Source of the DNA: Rhodosorus marinus
Taxonomy: Eukaryota > Rhodophyta > Stylonematophyceae > Stylonematales > Stylonemataceae
Assembly: GCA_029953675.1 (NCBI GenBank)
Contig: JAMWBK010000002.1
Span: 372,001 to 436,000, forward strand
DNA length: 64,000 bases
Reading direction: 5' to 3'
The translations under genes and the position numbers were made by a program. The notes below the pieces were generated by a model. That model was not told where the DNA came from, ran no database searches, and saw only the letters and a program-made list of their open reading frames with translations. Shown one piece after another: positions 1 to 11,159 of this stretch. The number at the start of each line of letters is the position of its first letter. Positions within the stretch are counted from its first letter, which is position 1.

Positions 1-3000
1 GCAGTTTTTAGAACCGATTTACAATCAGAGCAAGCAAATACTTACGGAAGACTCTGACAGCGGAGACTCTGTTCATAAAGCACATGGTCGAAATAATCTT
101 TTCTTACCCGGTGAAAGCTTCACCCCGATTCATCTCAGCCAGGCTTTTGTCGGTATCAATAAGGCTAAGTCTACCAGCCAGTGATGGGGTGAAAGCGATC
201 CACAGAACGTTGTTCGAGATGGATTTCACAAACCCCAATACCTTCTTCCCAGTCTCGATTCCTTTCCAGAACAGATCAGGGTTGTTTGTGGGCGAATCCT
301 TCCTCATGGACAACTCTACCACGTGCGCGTCTTCGTTACGAATTGACACAACCCTGGCAGACAGCATAGTGCCCACAGTTAGGCCTTTGAGAGGGGATTC
401 ATTCGAGGTTCCCGAGCTTCCCTGCTGGAGCGCTTCCGTGATATGAATTCTCCCGACTCCCGCCTTTCCAAATGCGAGATTCACCTGCAAAGGGTGGGCG
501 CCGCTTATCTTGCCGGATACTTGAGCTCCGAGCGCAAGTTCCTGCACTGGCCCGTCCGCACGGGCGCGGTTCTTCTCCGAAAGTGGCAGCTTCTCAATGT
601 CCATTATATGGTACAAACCACGAAGGCTCCCGCACGCCGTGGCCGACACTAGCATCCCAGGTCGTAGACGCGAGTGTCTCATCTCTGTCTCATTTAGATC
701 CCGGGACAAAGCGTGTGCGATCTGGTGCCCCATCTTGGGAACACTCAAAACTGCTATGTCTTCCTTCACCAGTTCGACGACAGCTTGGTAGACTTGCGAC
801 TTCTCCATAGTCCTCGGCCCTGCGTTTCCGGCGTCAACCAGCTGCGGTTTAAGGGAAACATCTGCAATCCCTCGTCCGATGTCATGATCCAGAACGACTA
901 GAGAAGCAGGGGTGCCTACTTGAACATCGCGATCACCAACCTGGGCTTGAACGGCGAAGACGACAACTGGTGATTCATCCGCAGCGGACGGAAACTCGAA
1001 GAACACCCCGCTGGTGGACTTGCTCTGGACCTTCGCTTCTACAACCGAGCCGACCATCAGCTTTTCATTGGACTGCGCCTTGGAGGCTGAATCAAGAGAC
1101 TTCGTGCTGGCCTCAACCTCCTGAACGTGTTCATACCGGCCGAAAAACTGTTGTACACGAATATTAACCCTGTCATTGGGAACTTCCATGTCGCTTTTCC
1201 TCATAGTTAGGCTAAGCCTATTTTCAGCAACGTTTAGTTCTTCCACCCGAACGTAGACTGTTTGACCGATGTATAAAAACTTCTGCATCTCTGGTACAAA
1301 CTCGTCCGAGAGACGGCTCTTTCGCACGAACCCAGTGGCCCCACCAGCGAACGCGACGATGGCGGCGTTAGGTGCCATTCTTATGACATAGCCGACCAGC
1401 TGCTCCGCCTTTAACGATTTAACATCAGCCAGAGACTGAGGCAAAACTTTGTCAGACCAGGCGGATATCAAGGACGGTTTCATTGTCAGGGTGGGAACGT
1501 CACTGCTTTCGCCTGTCTGTATGACCATCGCTCCTGCAACGAAAGAAACTCGTTTCTGAGCGCCTTGCGCAGAATTTACCATGACTTTAGGGCGTAGACG
1601 CCTACCTTCGAGCACCCCTGGTTCAGACTCGTCCTCCGGCTGCATAGATTTATAGTGCTCGAATAGGCGCTTCGAAAGGCTTTGCGTGTCCGCAAGATGC
1701 TCCAGGGGCAGCCAGCAATCCACTGACTCCTCTGAATTCGGAGTTTTGGCTGATATCGTCATGCCCTGCTCTGTAACCTCAGCTACTCGTCCAGTGACTA
1801 TCTGCCCAACAGACAATCGTGCAGAGCTCGCACTTGGGCTCGCGGAGTCGCTCGAAGTCTTTTTGAGGCTGAGAAGTAGACGCTTTTCACTTGGCACGCA
1901 ATTCTGAACTCGGGCTTTTAGGGTTCTTCCATCCGGAAACTGATCTTCGAGCTGGGAACTAGGACGTCGCGAGAAGAAACAAGGTTAGACTCTGACAAAG
2001 GTTGCCTCGTCAATTTGAGACACACTACCGTGCGCTTACGCTTTCTTAACCGGCTTTATTCCCAGCTCAGCGCTCGGTATCAGCCCTCTCACTTGGTTAC
2101 CAAAGCCAACGAGCACCCCGTTGGCGGGTGTCCTCGCGATTACGAAGCCAACGCAGTACTGCGAAATGTTAGACTTTGCCTGCTCATAGCTTGTGGGGAA
2201 CGGCAGCTCAGCCCGCACAATTGACCTGGAAAGTAGTGCAAAAGGGAAGATGACTTATGATAAGAGTTTGAAGAAGGGTAGGGAGGTCTGTCCGGAAGAA
2301 AAACGACTGACTTTTTTGCGGTCAGCGACACTCTCCGCCTGGACGGGTCCACCGAAATGATCCGGCACGGAATCTTAGCACCCGGAGCGAACTTCTCTTT
2401 GGCCCTTTTTACCATACGGACGTCAGACAAATGCTCTGGAGATATTAGCCCATCAAAAGCATCGTCGATTCGAACAAGACATCCCTCGCTGTTTGCATCC
2501 AAAACAAAGAGAAGCACAGTGAACATGTAAACAGTGAGACTAAGCGAGCGCGGCAGTGGGCAAGAAAACTCGTCAGGTTCGTATTGTACCTGGTCAACTT
2601 TACCACGACGGCTGTGGTTATGGCTCCCGAGCCAATGTCTTCATATCGGAGGGCGACTCGCTTCAGAACGCTTTCCTGGAGACTCACATTCACAACCCCA
2701 TCGACTGTTGCATGTCCCAGCACCCGACAACGAGCTGTCTGGCCTACTCTATACAGCTTCGCAATGTTTTCCACTCTGGCATCGGACACACGCGAAATAT
2801 GCGCGAAGAGCAACATCTCTGGAGCGCTACTTCTCTGCAAAACCAGCGGCAGGTAACTAGACTTAGTTATTGGATACGTGTAGCCATGGAATAACAGCAA
2901 CTTGAACCTAATTTCTGGGAGAAAAAGCACAACAACGTACCACTAAATAGAGCCCGTGGTCGGGTATAACTCTTTGAACAATCGCGTCCTCAAATATTGA

Positions 3001-4435
3001 CCCTACTGCAAAACTCTCATCGATAAATGGTGGCGACAATGTGCTCACGAGAGACTCGTCAAGCGATAGCGCGACTCTTTTCAGGCTGACATCAACGTAA
3101 ATCACCCTAGCCTGCACCTTCTTGCCGACCTTGAGCTCGCTCTTATCGATACTTGGACTGAAATGAACCCCATCGACGCTTCCGTTGAATATGGACATGA
3201 AAGACATCGCCAAGCCATCGCTCTTACATTTCGTGATAGATCCTTTGACCAGAGCGCCTGCTCGAATGTTGGAAAGGGCCATCCCTTCGTGAACATCTGT
3301 GAGCGCATTGATGGTCGCTTCTTTCAACGCGGATACGCGAACTGAGCGCTTTCTCTTTCCGGAGGGAATGCTCTCATCGACAATGCACCAGAGGGGGGCG
3401 CCAATATGCAGTTTGTCTCCATTTTCGCACTTTTCGAACGCTAGGAAGGCAGTGAACGGTACGTGACCTCCAAGACTAACCACGTACCTGTGACATGGCA
3501 GAAATCCTTCAGTTAGATACTGCGAACAACGCTTACGAAGGGAAGACACGGTGAGACAGAGACAAGTCCGCTCTCAAGAAAAAGTCGATACGATCGATAC
3601 GTCCAGCAATGCAATGAGAGAAGATGCGCACCCATGCTCCTCCTTGCTCTTGACACATCCAAATAGTTGAAATCCTCTTGTTAGTTGAGGCCAGGAGAGG
3701 CCCCTGTTCAAAACTTTCAGATCTAGCGTGAGCTCAGTTCGTTTTCTCCCTGTTTTCGATTTGCCGATGTTTGCTACTGCAACTGGAATGACATCTCCAA
3801 CAGACAGGACACCAGCTAGCGGTCTAGTACCGACCTCTCCTACTCGACAACAGATTAAAGAGGTCATCAATGAGCGGCTAGCATCAAGGCCGATGTTTCC
3901 TCTGGGCGAAGGATCAGTGTTAAGCCTACCGGGGTCAGGCAAATCGATCAGTGAGTCTGAGGGGAAGCCTTCGTCTTCAATCATGAGGTCATCAGATTTC
4001 AGGTATCCAACAAGGTTGAACGGAAGCGACACTTCAATCGAATTGCGTCGAACAGACTTTACAACTCCAAGCATCAGCACCCCTTCTGAGAGTTGGGATA
4101 TTGTTCCTCTGAAAATCCTTCCCCTGGAAATGTCGTCAGCTTCGTCCTCTGCTGAAGATTTTCTCTTCTTTTTGGTCGATTTCTTCTGGTTTCCAGCTCG
4201 ATCGCTTTCCTTTCGTTTCCTGGCACGTCGTGAAGCAATCGTCGAACAAATTCGAAGATCAGAAATGAAGGCACAAACGCGCAGGTAGCACCAGAGGGGA
4301 GCCTCACCTTGTATCACTGAATATATTCTCGTCTCTCCCTCGCCTCTTTTTAACCGCGCTCCCACCGCGAGCCAAAGCTCCATGGTCACTTCCGCCACGC
4401 GGCAGAAGACCAACCGCTGAATCCTCCTTCCCCAT
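1..4435 (-). CDS. RRP5: rRNA biogenesis protein RRP5 (PDCD11-like), N-terminal S1-repeat part, 3' end off window
   Basis: RRP5 is a nucleolar scaffold of tandem S1 RNA-binding domains needed for 18S and 5.8S rRNA processing. The translated exons give a basic Lys-rich N-terminus, then the segment FRGTISQLSEGVLMLGVVKS that opens RRP5 proteins, followed by repeated S1-type blocks such as FAHISRVSD, GLISPEHLSD and RLLLSLKK. My exon model (minus strand) is 4435-4308, 4219-3632, 3487-2941, 2834-2590, 2488-2312, 2225-2040, 1958-108, 68-46; reading phases close through all eight exons, about 1,248 residues so far. ATG 4435 is chosen because exon 1 splices in phase into the Lys-rich block; the ATG at 4384 is in another frame. 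The acceptor of exon 4 has an alternative a little upstream. The last two exons (a 39-bp intron and a 23-bp exon) are inferred only from fit to the S1 pattern. The C-terminal TPR part lies beyond base 1. Confidence 0.9.
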
Positions 4436-5404
4436 TTTCTTCACGTAGTACCTCTCAGTATTCAAGCTTCTGCACCATGATTAACGATTACTCGAAAATT
4501 TCTGTCTCCAAAGAAGCTCTCAATACGACAGAAACTTTCCCAAACAAGTCATCGAACTCTGCCACTCTTCTTCCCGTTGGTTCTTCACCCCAAACTCAAA
4601 CGCGGCTGGATGACTCTTACAAGTCAATTTCGGTACTGGACATTCCCCCGAAAATACCTATTATTTAATTTTTAGTACTTTTTCTGACGTCAAGTGAATC
4701 CGTAAAATACGTTTACACGTCTCCCCTCTCCGTTCCCACGGTCCACGGCAATCCATTCCGGTCGTTGATTGGTCAACGAGAAAACCTTTTGGATTGAAAT
4801 CTAGGGTTTTTGATTGATGAGTATAGGTAAATGGAAGCAATAAAATTGTGTAATACAGTAATTAACGGTATAAATGCTTCAAATAAATTTAATTCTTTGC
4901 TTAAATATATTGAATACGTTCAAAATACTTAACGCGTGGATCGAGCTTGAGGAGATTGAGTAGACACTCCGCTCGGACCCACTTTCGGTGCGGTCGGAGG
5001 GTTGGGCTACTCCCCTGAATTCCAAACCTTACTGGTCTATGATACTTGGCTAGTTGAGCCATCTGATCTCGAAACCCGCTGACCTGCTCATCAGTACAGC
5101 TTTCAGCTACAGAGAAGCTTGCTTCCTAGACGACCCTCTTTGGGCATCTGTTCAAGCTCAAGAGGACTTTTGAATCTCTTGCGTCTTAACCTGGAGCAGT
5201 CTAGACGATGGTGAGCTTCTGGGTCTTTGTCCAAAGGTCCTGGTCGTTTACTCTACAAGAAGTTCAAGGCACTGAGCGTGATGTCAGGGATTTATGAACT
5301 GCCTAATCTGAACATGTTGATGGTTGCATGTTTGCATTTAAATAAGAAAGTGAAAAGGTCGCCCATTGAGCTCCGCCTCCATGGTCGGTCCATTAATTAT
5401 TCGC
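4436..5404. other. Intergenic, AT-rich
   Basis: No supported gene. The short ORFs here lack recognisable motifs. Bases 4650-4930 are AT-rich. This is the upstream side of RRP5 and the downstream side of the phosphatase gene, so it should hold the RRP5 promoter and the phosphatase 3' UTR; no specific signal was identified. Confidence 0.6.
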
Positions 5405-7327
5405 TCAGGGAGTCTTGTTCAGGGGCTTGTATTTCCTCCGAGCTTGGACGCTTATGGTCTGATTCTCCGGAAGGATCAAAGCAGTCAGCCAACCACCGTG
5501 TACGCATGCTGAATCCAAGCCAATCGCGTTCTTGTGCCTATTGTGTGTTTCATTGCCGAAAGGCTTGAGACTCCGTTCATGCAAGCAACACGTTTCGTGG
5601 ACTGGAGAAAGTCTTGCGTTCCCTACCTTTGTAACCCGCGGGACGCGTCGTGGCCAAATATAACAGTTTCTGGTCCCTCCCATGACTTGGCCCAACTCTC
5701 CAGCCCTTTCCGAGTCGTTGGTCTCCCGTTGCCGGAGAGGGAACGCATGTTCATAAGCATGAACGGCCGTTGACGCGAAAGAGCTAGTCCTGATTCAATT
5801 CCTAGAAAGAGCAATTTATGACCTTAGTGAAATCTTCTACAGTCGTGAGGAGTGCCGAGATTAGGAGCAATTGCGCAGCTAACCGGCATGAACAAATATC
5901 ATTTTCATGTCCGGGTACGTGATCAACCACGGATTCCCAACCAGCCATTTGTAGTCAGCCTCCGGCATTGACTCAGCGATCTTCTGGTGCTCCGGCGGAA
6001 TATCCTCAGCAGCCCGCACCCCTTGCGCGGCTGCTGATCGCCACGAAATGACTGCGCATTGAATGAAACCCGGAACTTTTTAAAGGGTTGTCTGGCACAC
6101 GGGGACACAGGAGCAATCTCCTGCCCATCTCGAGTCGCAATAAATACCTTTGTGATCGTGGTTTCCCCGGCATGACTTAGCCTTAATTTCTCTAGCCAAC
6201 TGTACTACTTCCAATGAAGCTGGACCCTTCGCCACGAGGTCCCCTAAAAAAATAACTTGATCTCCAGGAGCATAATTTACATTCCTCAGAAGTCGTTCTA
6301 GTTCGTCAATACAACCTTTTTGCCGCAGACGAAGCAGGTAGCACTTCATACGTTAGGCACGAAATAGTATGATGGGTACAAGCGCAATCTCCCTACCATG
6401 AACATCGCCTATGACGATAACTCGACTTCGATGTTCGGGGCGACTCGAGAAGGAACTAATTAGTTTCTGATCCGATTCGTTAGTGTTCAAAATTCTACGC
6501 CAGGGAAATAATGCAAATTTCAGCTCATGATGGAAATTACTAGGCTAGAAGCTCTATGTGGTAACAGTACCTCCACTTCTTGCTGGTTTCAATCCATTCT
6601 GCGAGCTTTCCCGTAGTGCGTGGATCGCAACAGTGTTTCGCGGTTGGGGTGTCCGGTCGTACAGTAAAGAACCTGGATGGGTCAGATGAGACGGAGGGTC
6701 AGTCAGCAGTTCATTCGCCCTCTCCGATTCCCGTCAAAGTCTTTCCCCTGACGAACCTGAGTTCCGCAGCTGCAATTGGAGGATCCCCCTTCCAGCCACG
6801 CCTTCCAAGGTAGAGGTGCTTCGTCTTCGGCTGAACAACGAACTGTGAATTGACCGAGCAAACGCTGCTGTTCAGGACCAAATGTCGGTGTACACAATAT
6901 TCATAGGAACACATAGGCTCAGCTTTTTCTCAACAACCAAGAATGGACTTACAGATTTGAGCGCTCTGGGCTGCATCAGAGCGGCTGCGAGTACACTTGC
7001 GGAATTTGCGCCAGAGTCATCCCGTGTTCGCCGCTCCTCACTATTCCGCGGTCGCTCTAGTTTATCAAGTACTACGAACAAATCCGGCGTTACATCTCGA
7101 TCGGGATTCAAATCCGCGTCGTTCGCCTTAGCACCAATTTTACCATTCCCAACAGCTGCATTCCCATCGCCGTCAGCCCATATCCGTCTCTTCCTACCCC
7201 TCCAAAAAACCACCCCCTTCGGCACCGCGATCCTCATCCGCCGAGGCCGGCGGCCACCCCTCCCTCTACCTTTCAACCCATTCGCACGACAAGAGACAGC
7301 AGCGAAGGCAGACAATCCCACCTCCAT
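5405..7327 (-). CDS. PPP-family metallophosphatase (ApaH/RLPH-like) with N-terminal extension and plastid-type leader
   Basis: Calcineurin-like phosphoesterase of the PPP superfamily, two-metal hydrolase. Motifs in order: VIVIGDVHG (GDxHG), FLGDLVAKGP (GDxxxxGP), CRGNHD (GNHD), MIFVHAG, and VIFGHDASRG (GHD), ending with GLDSACVHGGWLTALIL, typical of RLPH/ApaH-like proteins. Exons (minus): 7327-6953, 6842-6757, 6672-6571, 6539-6397, 6315-6148, 6051-5884, 5801-5627, 5537-5405; all phases close, 449 residues. Start ATG 7327 is the first in-frame ATG; its leader is Ser/Ala/Arg-rich and non-acidic, as in plastid transit peptides. About 230 residues precede the catalytic core, including a conserved-looking block (QPKTKHLYLGRRGWKGD) I cannot assign. 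The third intron is only 31 bp. The substrate (protein phosphate or dinucleoside polyphosphate) cannot be decided from sequence. Confidence 0.85.
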
Positions 7328-7842
7328 CAAACTCCCCTTCCCCCTCCCAAAAAAACAGCACACCACCCCCTCAAATACCTCCACCCCAACACCAACCCTC
7401 CAAGCCAACCATTAAACCCACTCCTCCCCCTCCTTCTAAACACATTCAACCCTTTAAATAAATACAATCCCAAAAACACCTTCCTACCCTCCCTCCTACA
7501 AAACCTAAAACCTGCCACAAACTCTCCCTCACCGTTATATACCTTCCTCCTCCTCCTCCCGCCCAAACATCAAACAGCAAAACCCCACTCCAGATACAAT
7601 CCCAGATATAATATGTCCATTCGAAACGCTCTCCTTCCTCAAAAACCTCTGAAACCGGCCTCAAATTTCAGACATCAATCCGTCCTCTTTCCTCCTCCGT
7701 CCCGTTCGATACAAAAAAATAAAACAAAAGGGGGAAAACCCATGCAATCGACATATAATTTGGAGTAAAAAAATTGATCGCCGGGATTGTACTAATATTT
7801 AGTACAGATACTAAAAGGATTTTTGGGTTTTTTTTATTTTTA
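7328..7842. other. Intergenic with pyrimidine-rich tract and a perfect inverted repeat
   Basis: From 7328 to about 7730 the plus strand is C/T-rich, presumably promoter and 5' UTR of the minus-strand phosphatase. At 7788-7806 lies a perfect palindrome with 8-bp arms and a 3-nt centre (TGTACTAA / TTAGTACA). No gene seen. Confidence 0.5.
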
Positions 7843-8866
7843 TGGTTGGTACCACTCTTGAGCGGGAGGCGTACCGGAAGAGGGTTGGGTCAACCCAGTC
7901 GGTTAGAGGCCTGATCGAGTGGTACGAGGAGCAGTTCGACACAATCGAGGAGGTATAAGGTGTGTTGTTGGGAGATGGCGAGAAGGTTGGAATCCTCAGG
8001 TCGGGGATAGGAGCTCAGAGTTCACGTCTGTAGGACTCTGAGCGAGAACCCAGACCTGAGAACGAGGGACCTGACCACGGATATCATGAACTACGATGAG
8101 ATGTCCGGAACAGCCGAAAAAGTTTCGGATCAGCTGTCGCAGCTCGAAGGAACAACGAAAGTCCCAGCGGAAGCCGGAAAGCAAGACCCTTCGAAACTGA
8201 ACGTGCGACCGGCAACACGACGGACACGACCACAAGGATTGCCCGAAAAAGGAGACCTGTCTGAATTTTCAAGCAGGAAGGGCACCTGATCAAAGACTGA
8301 AGGGACAGAGAAGTGCTGGAGAGGAGGAGACGAAATACAGCGCGGCAGTGAGGAGGTCAACAGTGGATGACACCCTCGTTATGGACTCGGGGCCATCAAA
8401 GCATATGGTTCTCGACATTAACTACTTTGAGACGCTGGAGGAACCGGACCCGGTACGCTCACGTTTGCTAACGGGAACTCGGCAGTCGCGACGCAGAGGG
8501 GGGAGCTGGTGACGGTGCCACCGGATGGGCAGGAGATAGCTTCGGAGAAGTTCACCATCTAAAGTCCTCGGAGATGAACCTGATTTCCATGCGAAAAGTC
8601 TTAGGAATGAGTATAGTTTGATCGGAAATCACCAAAAGCTAGCTTTCGGTACAGAGAACGAAGACTTACAGAGGCAGCAAAAGAAAGGTGTGGATTTTGA
8701 AGGCGAGGCGTGCACTTCAGGGAAAATGAGAAGAGGATCCCTCACAGGTCATCAAAGGAAAAGCACGACACCGTGTGAGATATGTCCTTCAGATGTATGT
8801 GGACCCTTGCCCGCCGGGTTGAATCAGGAACGGTTCATCGCCTCATTCATGGAAGAGTCGCGTTCA
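7843..8866 (+). mobile_element. Decayed Ty1/copia retrotransposon fragment (gag, protease, start of integrase)
   Basis: A pol-like reading persists across frameshifts and stops. Around 8355-8455 it reads DDTLVMDSGPSKHMV, the copia aspartic protease site (D-S-G). In a shifted frame LTFANGNSAVATQRGELVTV follows, then MNLISMRKVL near 8574-8605, and CEICPSDVCGPLPAGLN with FIASFMEESR up to 8866, the start of an integrase core (D..GPLP..). A gag-like piece precedes it from 7843. Several frameshifts and stops mean it is dead. No LTRs were found by eye. Confidence 0.75.
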
Positions 8867-9073
8867 TAATCCACTCCGTCCTTTCGTAACCTCTGCTGTG
8901 CCTTTTAACCTGGTGCACGAGGAGCTTGTGTGCTGCGAACTCCTGTATGGCATTCACGACACAATCCCTTGGTAGCGTCTCAGACACTATGACCTTCACG
9001 TTTAGCTAGGACATTGAGTCCTTCACGTATGCCGTGAATTTCTCGTGCTCTGGAACGAGCCTCGAGAAGCCCA
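8861..9073 (-). mobile_element. Inverted block of copia integrase core
   Basis: Read on the minus strand from about 9073 to 8861, one frame with a single stop gives FSRLVPEHEKFTAYVKDSMS, then NVKVIVSE, IQEFAAHKLLVHQ and SRGYERTEWIMN. This follows the copia integrase pattern downstream of D..GPLP (FSR..., K.E.F..Y, ..QEF.A...I.HQ, G..ER..R.IMN). It is the direct continuation of the plus-strand fragment that stops at about 8866, but in the opposite orientation, implying an inversion with a breakpoint near 8861. Confidence 0.6.
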
Positions 9074-9867
9074 CCGGTGAAGAAGTTCCTCTTCTCTTCT
9101 GTGCCCTAGGCTCGCGATGCGCATCGATATAATGAATTTCCTTTGAATAATCCACTCTTTTTTTTCCAAGCACGGCGTATTTTTATTCATAATACGAATA
9201 GAGTTCGGTATCCTCAATTTTAGTTATAATAAATGCTCAAGCATTTCACGACATTGGATACTTTTGTCATAAAAAGTCTGAAAAAAACCGTCAACAGTAT
9301 ATGGAATAGATGAAGTATTTTCACGTATACTCCACAGAAAATATTTTAAAAACATGTCTGATTATCGGTTGTTTATAAGACAGATTTTTCAAAGAGTTTC
9401 ATTCAGATACCCCTTCAATTTATTTGTTTATTCTATATATATGTCGTACTAATATTTGTACAAAAACACACTTTATTGGACGAAACATGACAACCCTACT
9501 TTGAATAGCGATGATGCCATATCTGCCAAACCGCCGCAACGCCCCATATCGCCGCATTTCATGTGCTTCAGAATTGAGGAGCACCTCCCCTTAGTTTTTT
9601 TTCAAATATTGAATTGGGCCATATCATCAGAACACTAAGAGCTATTGTCTTGGTACCATGTTAATTGAGCTTGAATTCATGTTTTTTTGGTTTGGGAATC
9701 TTTAAAAGAGACGGTTTGCAGGGAAAGGGTTGCGGCGGGAAGGGGCATGTGGGGCGGATGCCGCAAGGTTGGGTGAGCAGGTGGCTGATGAGGAGAGTTG
9801 AGGGAATTTAAGCGGGCGAAGGAGGGGACTGGTTCCCGTTGCTGAGGAGGAATTGTTTGCAGAATCA
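9074..9867. other. AT-rich intergenic debris
   Basis: AT-rich, with long A/T runs and no supported gene. An imperfect GTACTAATATTTGTAC element lies at about 9446-9461. Likely remnants of the flanking mobile elements. Confidence 0.4.
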
Positions 9868-10397
9868 ATGAAGGTCAGTCACGAGGTATGGGATCAATTT
9901 GATGTGTCCTGGGTTGAGGACAAACACAAGAAGAAGAGGAGGGTCGCGCGATGTTGGACTTGTTCCTACAAGGAAGCGAAGCCGGACAGGCTGAGGAAAC
10001 ACCTCAAAACGTGTCAAGGACGTAGGACCACTGAGGGGTCTGGCAGCATGACTGCTGGAACAAGCGCCATCGTGAAGGATTCTGGGACTCCGAAACCATC
10101 CAAAACCACTCAGTCTGGCGATAAGATCACGAACTATTCACGGCCAAGGCTTACGGAGGCGAAGCGGAGAGAGTTTGACCAACACTTCGTTCGCTTCCTG
10201 ATTGAAACGTTTTCATCCGTTAGAGCGGGTGAGAACGTACACTTGCGCTGGTAGGAGCGCGAGCATTCATATCGTTGCTTGAGTTTACATCCTGCTAATA
10301 CATATCGTTCACTATCCCTAGGATTCTCAATCAAGGCGGCTACACCCCGCCATCTAGAGAACGAATCCAGGAGTTGATAGAGGAGGAGTACAAATGA
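9868..10397 (+). CDS. Short BED zinc-finger protein derived from a hAT-type transposase
   Basis: Two exons, 9868-10228 and 10336-10397, join in phase (donor GTGAGA, acceptor AAG) to an uninterrupted 140-residue protein. Start is the in-frame ATG; the reading frame extends upstream only through non-ATG codons. Residues about 8-55 match a BED finger: W..F, RVARCWTCSYKEAKPDRLRK and HLKTC give the C-x2-C...H-x4-C arrangement. After a Ser/Thr/Pro linker, KRREFDQHFVRFLIETFSS and GGYTPPSRERIQELIEEEYK resemble the region just before the hAT RNase-H-like core. The catalytic core is absent, so it cannot transpose. It may be a relic or a domesticated DNA-binding protein; the open frame with an intron favours some constraint but is weak evidence. 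Confidence 0.5.
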
Positions 10398-11159
10398 TTC
10401 AAGTATACAACACAGCAACTAAAACGAGGCTAGTACGAAATAGTTGCTTGCGGCGTCTAGTACAATGTACTAAAATTGCTGCCTAATCTGATGAGATTAG
10501 TCCGAAGCTACTTCCACCGGCTTTGGGACCTGTGTACTAGTATTTGTACTGCGTAGTAAGAGTACTAGGACAATTTACCCCCGAAAAATAGTATTGGCAT
10601 TCATATAGTGTAAGCGAATGGTAGATCGACACATGAGAATATACCGTATGAAAAGCAATCAAGTATTGACACGTGGGTATCTTATTTTCCCTTCCTTTAT
10701 TGGCCAACGATCTTCAGTGCAGGCGTGGAGTTTTTTTTCGTTCCTACGTGAAAACGGAGTTCAGCTGAAACGGTGCTGGATGGTTTGATTGTCATCTAGG
10801 GCCATAATATTATCAATCATTAAAGATGGTAGGATCATAATTTGGTACTTGCAGTTCTAATAAATATTATTATGGAAATAAATATCGCGAAGTTGGCATT
10901 AATTACATGAGAATATTGATTGAGTCGTATTGGGGGTTAGCTTTTTGATGGTGACAAGTAATGAAATGTCAGAAGGTGAGGTTTGGCCTCGGCTTCGGCT
11001 TCAGCAGGGTATGTTAATGGGTTGGGGTTGTTGGGTTGGGATTGATGAAAGGCATGGACGTTGGTAGACTTTGCTTTGCTAGCGGCAAACGAATTTTGGT
11101 TTTAGGAAGCTTTTGACTGAAGATCAGTTGGTTGATATTGTAGTTCTGGTAGAGGAGCG
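10398..11159. other. AT-rich intergenic region with GTAC palindromes
   Basis: No gene seen. A perfect palindrome with 6-bp arms (TAGTAC-AAT-GTACTA) is at 10458-10472, and a degenerate relative of the 7788 element at about 10533-10550. The right part should contain the promoter of the following PH-domain gene. Confidence 0.5.

Noticed and set aside
6882-7415. 177-codon plus-strand ORF
   Set aside because: Antisense to exon 1 of the phosphatase gene; composition is a mirror of the Gly/Arg-rich leader, with no domain.
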